From Candidatus Nitrospira kreftii (GTDB lineage: Bacteria; Nitrospirota; Nitrospiria; Nitrospirales; Nitrospiraceae), in contig CP047423.1 in NCBI GenBank assembly GCA_014058405.1, forward strand, positions 62,001 to 126,000: a DNA stretch of 64,000 nt, written 5' to 3'. The notes beneath the pieces are model-generated. The model saw only the letters and a list, made by a program, of their open reading frames with translations. It was not told where the DNA came from and did no database searches. Positions 8,207 to 16,536 of the stretch are shown in pieces. Both the position numbers and the translations under genes were made by a program. Every line of letters starts with the position of its first letter. Position 1 is the first letter of the stretch.

Positions 8207-8479
8207 ATGAATGGATCACAACCTCTTCGGGTGAAAGGCGTAAGAGGTCACGTGACGCGTGGCCTCTATGCCCAAGGCAGCAAGAGCGAACGTGAAGCGG
8301 TTTTCCTCGAGACCGACAACGGTCGTTACATTCTGCGTCGAAAGACTGGTCCCGTTTTTGGCGACGTAGAGTTAGAGCAATATGTGGGGCGGGAAGTGAT
8401 TTGTGACGGGTTTCTCATAGGGACAAGCCTTCTGGCTGATAAGATCACAATTGTGCCAGAAGGTTCGTCAACAGAGTGA
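8207..8479 (+). CDS. Small beta-rich protein, possible OB-fold
   Basis: A 90-residue protein only 9 bp after the C25 homologue, hence the likely last gene of the operon. The pattern is beta-strand-rich: a VKGVRGHVTRGLY strand pair, EAVFLETDNGRYILRR, then VGREVICDGFLIGTSLLADKITIV. This looks like a small OB-fold, in which the closing strands surround a charged face. I do not recognise a named family. An inverted repeat (CCTTCTGGC 8428-8436 / GCCAGAAGG 8455-8463) lies at its 3' end. Confidence 0.6.
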   Translation: MNGSQPLRVKGVRGHVTRGLYAQGSKSEREAVFLETDNGRYILRRKTGPVFGDVELEQYVGREVICDGFLIGTSLLADKITIVPEGSSTE

Positions 8480-8905
8480 CAGGAGGATCAGCGCTTCTAT
8501 ATATAGGGGGGAAGACCGAAGTTGATTATCCACAAATCTCCGATGTGAGATGTCCCCTTCTCAAAGTGAGTGGTGCGTGAAAGGGAAAGATGGAGCGCTG
8601 TTAATCGGTCGTAAGGAGGGAACGAACTTTTTCAGGATTATGCCGAGACCAAAGCTTCTCTGCGTTACTCGATGTACTTTCTCACGTCGCCCGACAGAGC
8701 CTGTTCGGCGAGCCATGACTCATAGGTTTTCTGCAGGTCCATCCAAAAACTCATCCGTGATGTTGAAAAATGTCTTGAGGCGCACTGCTGTACCACCGGT
8801 GATCACACGCTCTCCGCTGCTGCCAGTCTCTTGTATCAATTTGTGGAAATCCGGGAGGTTACTGAGCCGCACTCGATGGGTATCCGGCAAGTGCGGCTCA
8901 GTGGC
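8480..8905. other. Non-coding gap between convergent genes
   Basis: About 425 bp between the end of the C25 operon and the convergent PilZ gene. The short ORFs here lack start signals and family features. The only clear structure is the inverted repeat at 8862-8901. Confidence 0.5.
8862..8901 (-). terminator. Perfect 12-bp inverted repeat behind the PilZ gene
   Basis: CTGAGCCGCACT (8862-8873) and AGTGCGGCTCAG (8890-8901) form a perfect stem around a 16-nt loop, 5 bp past the stop of the minus-strand PilZ gene. It probably ends that transcript, but there is no T-run. Confidence 0.5.
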
Positions 8906-9556
8906 CTAGTTATCTGCAATCGGATTCCGGCCGGTCCCCACTCGAGCAGCTTTGATAGCCAGCATCCCACGAACGATACGGCGAGCCTCACGGACAACTT
9001 TGCTGGGCAAGAGGTCGTGAGATGTGTGACCCTCCTCCTGTCGAAAGTCCGAGTCCCCGTTCCAGCGTGCGTTGGCAGCCGTGTTAGTCGTATGAGTGCG
9101 GCTGGAAGAGAGTTGCTCCTGGATATCCTGAACGGATGGAATGGAAGGCCCAGCCAAGGCGGTTTCTCCCTGAGGTCCCTCATCCATGGGGTGAACCGAG
9201 ATCTCCTGATCGGCGGATCGAGACATCCACACGAGTCCCAGTTTCTGGCGTAAAAATTCGGTGACCCAGGCGTGATCGATAGGGTCCATGTCATGGGCTT
9301 CAATCGCAAATTCATGGTTGTGTACCCAGAGCACGGTTGCCCGCTGGATACAAAGCGGGGTGGACCGTTCTGGGATGGACACTTGTAGCCTCAACTGCGT
9401 ACCCGGTACGACCGGCATCGATCCGGCAAGTCGCCAGCCGAGGGAGGTCAGATCTAAGACGGTCCCCTCTGCGAGGAGCTCATCATTTCCATAGAGCACG
9501 GGCCACTTGACTGGAAACCGACTATAGCGGCGCACTGGATTTAGCCTGTTGGTCAT
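8906..9556 (-). CDS. PilZ-domain protein (cyclic-di-GMP binding)
   Basis: A 216-residue protein with an N-terminal PilZ domain (about 1-110). The c-di-GMP RXXXR motif is visible as RRYSR (residues 9-13), followed by FPVKWPV. The second motif is DLTSLG near 35-40, a variant of D/NXSXXG with Thr in place of the first Ser. The C-terminal half is low-complexity and hydrophilic, with no second domain recognised. It is likely a cytoplasmic c-di-GMP receptor, target unknown. ATG 9556 follows AAAGGAG at good spacing. It is transcribed alone and diverges from the IscA-like gene. Confidence 0.75.
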   Translation of the reverse strand: MTNRLNPVRRYSRFPVKWPVLYGNDELLAEGTVLDLTSLGWRLAGSMPVVPGTQLRLQVSIPERSTPLCIQRATVLWVHNHEFAIEAHDMDPIDHAWVTEFLRQKLGLVWMSRSADQEISVHPMDEGPQGETALAGPSIPSVQDIQEQLSSSRTHTTNTAANARWNGDSDFRQEEGHTSHDLLPSKVVREARRIVRGMLAIKAARVGTGRNPIADN

Positions 9557-9886
9557 TGGGTGCTCCTTTCACTTGTGTCCGTCGTTCTGATAGACCAAGC
9601 GTAGCAGCGACAGTACCCGAGCGCATTCCCCGAAATATCTGCTACGAAAGAGGGGGTCCTCATCCTGGAATCAGAGCCTGGCTGCAATGGCTCTCTGGTG
9701 GGATAGAGCATCGTCCATCAGATTCAGAAAAAGCCAGGGTGGTGTGCGGCCTGCTATGCTGATCATGTTGACGTTGCAGGACATTTCGTTAAACGTGAAT
9801 TTCGAGGGGCAGACCGGAAACGCCTTATGGTATCTTGGTCCCATCGGCCAATAGCAGGACCGGGCTATGAAAGAAGAGACAAGGCG
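9557..9886. other. Divergent promoter region
   Basis: About 330 bp between the PilZ gene (minus) and the IscA-like gene (plus). It must hold both promoters, but no clear boxes or operators stand out. Overlapping short ORFs look spurious. Confidence 0.4.
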
Positions 9887-10195
9887 ATGAAGCTCACACG
9901 ATCGGCTGTCGAACAATTGAGGGCGTTAATCGTCGAGCATCCGGAAGATCCCATCGTGAGGGTGCAAGTCAAGGATGTCGACGACCAACGGCTAGCCTTC
10001 AGCATCACGCTGGAAGATCGAGTTCAGCCAGACGACCAGGCACAGACGATCGATGGGCTCACGGTGGCCATCCCCTCGGATAACGCCGCGCGCATGGACG
10101 GCATCACGATGGATTATCAGAATCCGGGAGGGTTCCAATTCCACCACACCACCCAACAGGATGAACCTCCTCTCAATCTCATCAGCTTGAACTGA
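9887..10195 (+). CDS. HesB/IscA-like protein lacking the cluster cysteines
   Basis: A 102-residue protein from ATG 9887 (MKLTRSAVEQLRALI). An in-frame start at 9827 would add 20 unlike residues. The opening helix, the IPSDNAARMDGITMDYQ stretch and the FQFHH end follow the HesB/IscA A-type Fe-S carrier plan, in which a Cys near residue 35 and a CXC pair near the C-terminus bind iron or clusters. None of the three is present; the protein has no cysteine. The tail has HH instead. It may be a degenerate or structural member, or bind something else. Confidence 0.6.
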   Translation: MKLTRSAVEQLRALIVEHPEDPIVRVQVKDVDDQRLAFSITLEDRVQPDDQAQTIDGLTVAIPSDNAARMDGITMDYQNPGGFQFHHTTQQDEPPLNLISLN

Positions 10196-10298
10196 GCCGC
10201 AACGATCTCTCGCCACGCGTTGCGTTGTCCTCCGAATCTCTCCTAGAATACAGTGCGCCACAAGTGGCCAGCCGTTCAAATGTTCGAGATCATGAACC

Positions 10299-11084
10299 AT
10301 GCAGTCCAAGAACGACAAAGCCGAAGCTGCTCGTGCCAACACTCGTCGGATTATAGAGCAAGCACCAAAAGTCTTGGCGTTACTGATTCTAATTAGTGGT
10401 GTCGCGTATCTTTCGGGATCAGTGTATACGAGATCCTATTTTGCCGAGTTTGGAGCCTCATGGATCTTGGATGAGGTTCCAACGGCGATCTACTTTAGCC
10501 AAAGTTGGATTCCGCTCATTTTGATTCTCTTCTTCGGCTACCTGGCCACGACGAACCTCGCGTTGATTGAGAGCCAAAGCAATCTCACTGAGACTAAACG
10601 GTTCAAGGTGTCGGTTTCGGTGGTTCGGTATGGCCCATGGCTCCTGGTCGGGCTCCTCATCATGATCCCGCTGCTGAGTAGATTGGGCGCGGAAATCTCT
10701 ACCATCGTCCTGTCGATCGCTGCGATAGCCCTACTTCTACTATTGTTTGCGTCAACACTTGAACTCCTGGTCATGCAGTTCACCGAGGCAGACCGGCACA
10801 TTGATTTGTCGATGGCGTATCTGTCTCTTGCCGTGATTGTCATAGGCCTGTATGTCGTGCCGGTGCAGCTTGGCATGAACTGGGCACGCGTTGATAAACA
10901 AACATCATCCAACCTATTCAAGATCTATCTTCCCGATGATGAAGCCAAGGAGTACAGAATTTTGTTCGCGGCTGGTGAGACGCTCTATGTCTTCCCGAGC
11001 AAGTACGAAGGGGACTATCCTCCAGTTGTAGCCACGGCAGCCTCCAAAGTGACGTTCATCCCTCCTGAGGGAAAATCTGACTAA
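10299..11084 (+). CDS. Hypothetical multi-pass membrane protein
   Basis: A 261-residue protein with about five predicted membrane segments: near 23-40 (VLALLILISGVAYLSG), 70-86 (WIPLILILFFGYLATTN), 113-125, 134-153 and 174-190. The last ~65 residues are soluble. No family is recognised. The start ATG 10299 has only a weak ribosome site. The IS630 element lies 5 bp after the stop and separates this gene from the regulator region beyond. Confidence 0.6.
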   Translation: MQSKNDKAEAARANTRRIIEQAPKVLALLILISGVAYLSGSVYTRSYFAEFGASWILDEVPTAIYFSQSWIPLILILFFGYLATTNLALIESQSNLTETKRFKVSVSVVRYGPWLLVGLLIMIPLLSRLGAEISTIVLSIAAIALLLLLFASTLELLVMQFTEADRHIDLSMAYLSLAVIVIGLYVVPVQLGMNWARVDKQTSSNLFKIYLPDDEAKEYRILFAAGETLYVFPSKYEGDYPPVVATAASKVTFIPPEGKSD

Positions 11085-11088
11085 GGAT

Positions 11089-11105
11089 CTAGTGTAGTGG
11101 GTCAT
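11089..11105. repeat. Left terminal inverted repeat of IS630-type element
   Basis: CTAGTGTAGTGGGTCAT; matches the right end (12247-12263) at 15 of 17 positions when reverse-complemented. Confidence 0.8.
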
Positions 11106-12262
11106 AAGTAGCTTGACTTATTGTCTCGCGTGAGTATCCTCTGTTCCCCAAGGAGGATCGGCCCATGCGCATCGCCCCCGCCGTTCATCTGAGTGACCCT
11201 GAACGCCAGCAACTCGAGCAGTGGGCGCATGGGCGACGAACGCCTGCGCGACTGGTGCTCCGCGCCAAGATTCTGTTGTTGGCGGCCGCGGGCCACGACA
11301 ATCACCAGATTGCCGCTGCCGTAGCCACAAGCCGGCAAACCGTGGGGCTCTGGCGGCAGCGCTTCGTGACCCAGCGCGTGCTCGGTCTTGCCCAGGATGC
11401 CCCTCGCGGAGGGCGGCCCCCCAAGGCACGCCGGACTCTGACCGCGCGCATCCTGAAGACGACGACGCACACGAAACCACCCGCCGCTACCCACTGGTCC
11501 ACCCGCACCTTGGCGCGACACCTGCGGACGAATCCCACGTTCGTGCAACGGGTCTGGACTGCGCATGGGCTGCACCCCCATCGAGTCCGCGCCTTCAAGC
11601 TCAGTCAGGATCCGCACTTCCAGGAGAAATTGGAGGATGTGGTGGGGCTCTATCTCCATCCGCCCGCGCATGCGGTGGTTCTGGCTGTCGATGAGAAAAG
11701 CCAAATCCAAGCGCTCGATCGCACACAGCCTGGCCTCCCGCTGAAGAAAGGCCGGTGCGGGACGATGACCCATGACTACAAGCGCCACGGCACGACCACG
11801 CTCTTTGCCGCCCTCAACGTCGCGGAGGGCTCCTTGATCTCCACCTGCTTGCCCCGCCATCGGCACCAGGAATGGCTGCGGTTCCTACGGCTGATTGATC
11901 GGCAGATTCCTCAGGACAAGGCCCTGCATCTGATCGCCGACAACTATGCCACTCACAAACACCCCACGGTCCAACGGTGGTTGACACGGCACCCCCGCAT
12001 CCACATGCACTTCACCCCGACGAGTAGCTCGTGGCTCAATCTCGTGGAGCGTGTCTTTGGCGACCTGACGGCCAAACAGCTGCGGCGCGGTGTGTTCCGG
12101 AGCGTCCCCGAGCTGATTGCGGCCATTGACGCGTACATGACCCAGCGCAATGCCCAGCCTAAACCGTTTGTGTGGACCAAATCCGCCCAGGAGATCCTGA
12201 CAAAAGTGAATCGAGCCAAGATCGCCCTGGATAAGACAAGAACAGCATGAATCACTACACTA
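11090..12262 (+). mobile_element. Intact IS630-type insertion sequence
   Basis: About 1.17 kb bounded by TA dinucleotides (11090-11091 and 12261-12262), the target duplicated by IS630/Tc1 elements, within matching ends CTAGTGTAGTGGGTCAT and the complement of ATGAATCACTACACTAG. It carries one full-length transposase gene and looks recently active. Confidence 0.85.
11165..12250 (+). CDS. IS630-family transposase
   Basis: A 361-residue DDE transposase. It has an N-terminal helix-turn-helix region (AAAGHDNHQIAAAVATSRQT, about 41-60) followed by a proline/arginine linker, then a DDE catalytic domain: Asp in VLAVDEKSQ (about 178), Asp in LIADNYATH (about 259) and Glu in SSWLNLVERVFG (about 294). 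All three acidic residues and the length agree with active IS630/Tc1-like transposases. ATG 11165 follows AAGGAGG. The gene fills the element and its stop runs into the right repeat. Confidence 0.9.
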   Translation: MRIAPAVHLSDPERQQLEQWAHGRRTPARLVLRAKILLLAAAGHDNHQIAAAVATSRQTVGLWRQRFVTQRVLGLAQDAPRGGRPPKARRTLTARILKTTTHTKPPAATHWSTRTLARHLRTNPTFVQRVWTAHGLHPHRVRAFKLSQDPHFQEKLEDVVGLYLHPPAHAVVLAVDEKSQIQALDRTQPGLPLKKGRCGTMTHDYKRHGTTTLFAALNVAEGSLISTCLPRHRHQEWLRFLRLIDRQIPQDKALHLIADNYATHKHPTVQRWLTRHPRIHMHFTPTSSSWLNLVERVFGDLTAKQLRRGVFRSVPELIAAIDAYMTQRNAQPKPFVWTKSAQEILTKVNRAKIALDKTRTA

Positions 12263-12263
12263 G
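12247..12263. repeat. Right terminal inverted repeat of IS630-type element
   Basis: ATGAATCACTACACTAG; overlaps the transposase stop codon and pairs with the left end at 11089-11105. Confidence 0.8.
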
Positions 12264-12355
12264 CTCATCCCCCACATGTGTTCTGGTCGGGGGTCTCTGA
12301 GACCATTTTTGCATGGGTTTGGACGTTCTACATCTCATTCCAATCGTGAACTTCC

Positions 12356-12373
12356 CTGGTCCCTACTTTGCAG
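12356..12373 (+). promoter_or_regulatory. Sigma-54 promoter of the NtrC-type regulator
   Basis: CCTGGTCCCTACTTTGCA has GG at 12358-12359 and GC at 12370-12371 with exactly ten bases between and a TTTGCA -12 box. The predicted transcript starts about 113 bp before ATG 12495. The IS630 element ends 94 bp upstream, where activator sites would normally lie. Confidence 0.6.
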
Positions 12374-12494
12374 ACTTGCTATTTCACTGCATCATCTGGG
12401 CATAAACTGGTGCATAATGCGCCAGACGCGCTGGCTCACCGTAGCAAATTGGGGCAGGTGGAACCGTGCTTTTCTTCCGTATGTGGAGCCGAAG

Positions 12495-13874
12495 ATGACT
12501 GAAGATTGGGGTGCAATTCTTGTTGTCGATGACGACACCGATATGCGGGAGTTGGCGTATGACATGCTGAAAGATCGTGGGCACCAGGTCACCACGGCCG
12601 GAAGCGGTGAGGAAGCCCTGAAGCGGCTGGGTGAGGAGGACTATGCAGTCGTCCTTACCGATCTTCGAATGAAAGGGATGGAAGGATTAGAATTATTGAT
12701 CCAAATTAAACGGACGTATCCTGACATCAACGTGATCCTCATGACAGCGTTCGGGTCGGTGGAAACGGCTGTGGAAGCGATGAAACATGGAGCCAGCGAT
12801 TACCTCACTAAGCCCGTCAAAAAGGATGAGCTGGTTCGAGTCATCGAGCGGGTCGTTCGAGAAGCCTCACTACGACGAGAAGTCAGTCGACTTAGGAAAG
12901 AGGTGCATAAGGAATACAGTTTCCATCACATCTTGGGAAAGAGTAAGCCAATTCAGGCGGTCTTCGATCTGATCCGTCGAGTCGCCGATAGTCCGACCAA
13001 CGTCCTGATCACGGGAGAGAGCGGAACCGGGAAAGAGTTGGTGGCGAAAGCCATTCACTACAACAGCAATCGGAAAGATGCCCCCTTTATTCCTGTCAAC
13101 TGCGCAGCGATTCCAGAACAGCTCCTGGAGAGCGAACTATTCGGGCACATGCGCGGCGCATTTACCGACGCAAAGCTGGACAAGCGTGGATTATTCGAAG
13201 AGGCTCAGAAGGGCACGCTGTTTCTCGATGAAATCAGCGAGTTGCCGCTCATGCTGCAGGCCAAGATTCTCCGAGCAATCCAAGAAAAAGAAATCAGGCG
13301 AGTGGGAGCGACCAAACCGATCTCGGTCGATGTGCGGATCATCGCCGCCACGAACCTGAATCTCAGCGAGGAAGTGAAGAACAAACGATTCCGCGAGGAT
13401 CTCTATTATCGACTCAATGTCATTGAATTGAAGCTACCACCGCTCCGGGAGCGCCGAGAGGACATCCCACTCTTGGTGGAGGCCTTCCTGAAAAAGTGCG
13501 GCGAGGCGCGGGGGAAAGAGGTTAAGGGCGTGACCGAGACGGCCTTGGCGATGTTAATGGACTACGCCTGGCCTGGTAATGTGCGGGAACTGGAGAATGT
13601 TATTGAGCGGGCGGTGACGCTCAGTCGCGGCGAGAAGATTTCTCCGGATGATCTGCCGCCAGCGGTGCAAGGGGCTCGTGGCGACCGGCGTGTGTTGGAT
13701 GAAGCGGCCGAGAAGGCGCTCCCTTTACATGAACTGGAAAAGGAATATATCAAGAAGATCCTCGAAAAGTCCGGTGGCAATAAGTACCAAGCCGCTCACG
13801 CCCTTGGCATAGACCGAAAGACCTTGTATCGTAAGCTCGCAGAAATTGAAGGGAAGTCTCATCCGGAGGAATGA
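12495..13874 (+). CDS. NtrC-family sigma-54 response regulator
   Basis: A 459-residue activator from ATG 12495 (MTEDWGAILVVDDD); the longer frame from 12276 begins with unrelated residues. Order: receiver (about 1-125, phospho-acceptor Asp56 in VVLTDLRM, Lys in YLTKPVK), AAA+ domain with GESGTGKE Walker A and GTLFLDEI Walker B, and a Fis-type helix-turn-helix at the C-terminus (NKYQAAHALGIDRKTLYRKL). The sigma-54 contact loop reads GAFTDA in place of GAFTGA. A sigma-54 promoter precedes it. The histidine kinase 60 bp downstream is the likely partner. Confidence 0.9.
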   Translation: MTEDWGAILVVDDDTDMRELAYDMLKDRGHQVTTAGSGEEALKRLGEEDYAVVLTDLRMKGMEGLELLIQIKRTYPDINVILMTAFGSVETAVEAMKHGASDYLTKPVKKDELVRVIERVVREASLRREVSRLRKEVHKEYSFHHILGKSKPIQAVFDLIRRVADSPTNVLITGESGTGKELVAKAIHYNSNRKDAPFIPVNCAAIPEQLLESELFGHMRGAFTDAKLDKRGLFEEAQKGTLFLDEISELPLMLQAKILRAIQEKEIRRVGATKPISVDVRIIAATNLNLSEEVKNKRFREDLYYRLNVIELKLPPLRERREDIPLLVEAFLKKCGEARGKEVKGVTETALAMLMDYAWPGNVRELENVIERAVTLSRGEKISPDDLPPAVQGARGDRRVLDEAAEKALPLHELEKEYIKKILEKSGGNKYQAAHALGIDRKTLYRKLAEIEGKSHPEE

Positions 13875-13933
13875 CAACCTCTTTCTGATCATCGAATCAG
13901 GATTGGCTCAGACCAATCTTGACCTAGGCCGGG

Positions 13934-15841
13934 ATGGATCACGTGAGGTTTGTGGACAGTCATATGATGCGGGCTGTGCCGTGGATGATTCCCTTTCTCA
14001 CGGTTGGAATTTTCGTCGTCGACCTGCTCGCACCGGCCGGAATTGCCGTGTCGATTCTGTATGCCATTCCGATACTACTGACATTCTTCTCACCCCGTGC
14101 GCATGACCCGCTCTATTTTGCGGCTGCAGCCACTGCGCTGACCTGGATCGACCTTCTGGTCAAACCGGCCGGTGTCCCTATTCCCTACGCGGTATCCAAC
14201 CGCGCATTGGGCACGATGCTCATCTGGGGCATTGCCATAGGATTGATCCGGTATAAACGGACGCATCAGGAGTTGAAGTCCGCGCGTGTCGAACAGGCCC
14301 ATGCCGAGGGCCTAATGATGGCCGCGCAAGAAGCGCGCTATTACGCAGATAGAGACGCGGTGCGAGCGGCAGTCGGCCGCAATGAGGCTGAGGAGCAGCT
14401 CCTGATCAGCCGGCTCAGGCTGGAAAGCATCATTGAATCCGCGATGGATGCGATCATCACCGTGGATGAGGAGCAAAGAGTCGTGTTGTTCAATCGAGCA
14501 GCCGAACAGATGTTCGGTTGTTCCACTCGAGAGGCCATCGGGCAACCGCTCGACCGATTCATCCCCGCTCGTTACCGCGACGCCCACCGTCAGCATGTTC
14601 AGACGTTCGGACAATCCGGCGTGACGACCCGAATGATGGGCAAGCTGGGAGCGGTAGTGGGACTCCGTTCGAACGGAGAAGAGTTTCCGATCGAAGCCGC
14701 CATCTCACACATCGCCGTGGAGAAGAGGAAATACTCTACCGTCATCCTCCGGGACATCACCGAACGAGAACGGGCCGTCCGCTTGGTGCGGCAGAGCGAA
14801 GAACGCTACCGGCGCCTGATCGCCGTCTCACCCTACGCGATCCTTGTGAACAGGGGTGACCGTATCGTCTTTGCGAACGACCAGGCCATCAAGCTATTCG
14901 GCGCGGTGAAAGCGGACGAGATTCTGGGGAAGGCACTCGTTGATCTGTTTCATCCTGACTGCCACGCTGTCATTCGAGATAGGATTCATGGACTATTTGA
15001 GGGCAGTGCACAGGTCCCTATGCTTGAGGAAAAGATCGTGTCACTCGACGGCAGAGTGGTTGAGATAGAGGTCAGTGTAGCCCGATTCGCCGACGAAGAG
15101 GGACCGGCCATCTTGATCATGCTCCGAGATGTCAGTGCCCAGAGGCGGCTGCTGGAGCAACTGCGTAGGACCGAGCGGATAGCCGAACTCGGTACCTTGG
15201 CCTCTGGTATGGCCCATGAAATCGGGACTCCGATGAACGTCATCCTTGGCCGTGCCGAGTATCTGATGGATCGGGTGACGGAGGAACCGATCAAAAAGGG
15301 GCTCCACACCATCATTACCCAGGTTGAGCGGATCACCAAGGTGATGAATCAGCTGCTTTCGTTCGCGCGGCGCAAAGCGCCGGAACGCCGTCCTCTGGAT
15401 CTCCGACGGGTGATGGAAGACAGTACGGAAATCTTCCAGGAACGTCTCGCGCGAAATCAGATTCATGTTGAAATGGCTTTGATAGATTCCTGTCCTTTAG
15501 TCCTGGCTGATGCGGATCAAATGAGCCAAGTGGTGATCAACCTCATCATGAACGCCGTCCATGCCATGCCTGACGGGGGGACGTTACGTGTGGGACTGGC
15601 ACCGGCGCAACAGATGGTGGAACTCACCATCGCTGATACGGGTCATGGAATGCCGAAGGAGTTGGTCAAGAAGATCTTCGAGCCGTTCTTTACGACGAAG
15701 GAATTCGGCCAAGGAACCGGATTGGGATTGACCGTGGTCAAGGGTATCATCGAAGAACACCAGGGTTCGATCGTTGTTGAGAGCGAAGAAGGGAAGGGTA
15801 CGACGATTAAGGTGCTCTTGCCGCTTGCGTCAACCAGTTGA
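13934..15841 (+). CDS. Membrane PAS histidine kinase
   Basis: A 635-residue kinase. It has a multi-pass membrane module (about 14-105, with the words ILYAIPILLTFF, ALTWIDLL and NRALGTMLIW), a coiled linker, two PAS domains (about 155-270 and 285-400), a HisKA domain with the phospho-accepting His in MAHEIGTPMN, and an HATPase domain with DTGHGMP and GTGLGLTVV boxes. The membrane module recurs in the kinases at 31898 and 38435. It lies directly after the NtrC-type regulator and is its probable partner. Start ATG 13934 has a weak site; ATG 13964 is an alternative. Confidence 0.88.
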   Translation: MDHVRFVDSHMMRAVPWMIPFLTVGIFVVDLLAPAGIAVSILYAIPILLTFFSPRAHDPLYFAAAATALTWIDLLVKPAGVPIPYAVSNRALGTMLIWGIAIGLIRYKRTHQELKSARVEQAHAEGLMMAAQEARYYADRDAVRAAVGRNEAEEQLLISRLRLESIIESAMDAIITVDEEQRVVLFNRAAEQMFGCSTREAIGQPLDRFIPARYRDAHRQHVQTFGQSGVTTRMMGKLGAVVGLRSNGEEFPIEAAISHIAVEKRKYSTVILRDITERERAVRLVRQSEERYRRLIAVSPYAILVNRGDRIVFANDQAIKLFGAVKADEILGKALVDLFHPDCHAVIRDRIHGLFEGSAQVPMLEEKIVSLDGRVVEIEVSVARFADEEGPAILIMLRDVSAQRRLLEQLRRTERIAELGTLASGMAHEIGTPMNVILGRAEYLMDRVTEEPIKKGLHTIITQVERITKVMNQLLSFARRKAPERRPLDLRRVMEDSTEIFQERLARNQIHVEMALIDSCPLVLADADQMSQVVINLIMNAVHAMPDGGTLRVGLAPAQQMVELTIADTGHGMPKELVKKIFEPFFTTKEFGQGTGLGLTVVKGIIEEHQGSIVVESEEGKGTTIKVLLPLASTS

Positions 15842-15884
15842 CATCAGTCGGGGACCTTTAGCTGCATAGCGAGGGGGCCAAGAG

Positions 15885-15903
15885 CTGTTGCATCCTGCAA
15901 CAG
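15885..15903. promoter_or_regulatory. Activator palindrome CTGTTGC-N5-GCAACAG
   Basis: Perfect 7-5-7 palindrome centred about 112 bp before the sigma-54 promoter at 16004-16020. Almost the same sequence lies at 42709-42727 and a variant at 22119-22137, each the same distance before a sigma-54 promoter. Confidence 0.65.
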
Positions 15904-16003
15904 CAGACATGCCCGTAGATGTGGACTTTCTCGCCACTTGAGTCCCGCTCATATCGATTCTGCCTCAATTCTCAGGGAATTTGACTACTGTCACCGGCTT
16001 CTT

Positions 16004-16020
16004 GGGGCACGCACCTTGCC
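16004..16020 (+). promoter_or_regulatory. Strong sigma-54 promoter
   Basis: GGGGCACGCACCTTGCC matches GGCACG-N4-TTGC fully at the key bases (GG 16006-16007, GC 16018-16019). Predicted start about 37 bp before ATG 16068. Confidence 0.8.
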
Positions 16021-16067
16021 ACATAGTTCCTCTGACATCTCAGGAATGAACGGGGGTGAGGAGGCGT

Positions 16068-16463
16068 ATGACCCTGCCGGAACGAAAGACTGCCATTGTA
16101 CTGATCGTCGAGGATGACCGAGACATGCGCAGTCTGCTGTGTGATGAATTTTGGGGAACGGGATACCAGCTTCGTGAAGCAAGGGATGGAGACGAAGCCT
16201 TTTTGTCGGTGTTACAATCCACGCCGGACTTGATCCTTACCGACCTTCGTATGCCGGCCGGCGGAGCTGATTACGTAAGCCGGCTACGGACTGTGGCCCC
16301 CCACTGTCCCATTGTCGTTATCACAGGGTTTGGTGATGCGAGCTTGAAAGCCCGAGTGTTAAAGGCGGGAGCGAACGCCTACTTCGATAAACCGGTACGT
16401 ATTGCCGATCTTAAGAAATGTGTGCAACAATTACTGGACCCCGGAACGAGAGCTGATGGCTGA
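16068..16463 (+). CDS. Single-domain response regulator
   Basis: A receiver-only protein of about 131 residues. ATG 16068 (MTLPERKTAIVLIVEDD) is preferred over the in-frame GTG 16056 because GAGGAG sits directly before it. The acidic pair (EDD), the phospho-acceptor Asp in LILTDLRMP, the Thr in VITGFGD and the Lys in YFDKPV are all present, so it should be phosphorylated. It has no output domain. A sigma-54 promoter and activator palindrome precede it, and the activator gene at 16537 follows 74 bp later, so the two probably form one autoregulated operon. Confidence 0.88.
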   Translation: MTLPERKTAIVLIVEDDRDMRSLLCDEFWGTGYQLREARDGDEAFLSVLQSTPDLILTDLRMPAGGADYVSRLRTVAPHCPIVVITGFGDASLKARVLKAGANAYFDKPVRIADLKKCVQQLLDPGTRADG

Positions 16464-16536
16464 TAGGTCAGTCCGTTTGTCAGCTCAGGCGTATGACAAA
16501 CAGTAACAGCCTTCATCCTCGTGAGACGAGATAGCC

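Noticed and set aside
8550-8909. 119-residue ORF after the C25 operon
   Set aside because: No ribosome site, Arg/Pro/Ser-rich shadow-like composition, runs through the hairpin behind the PilZ gene.
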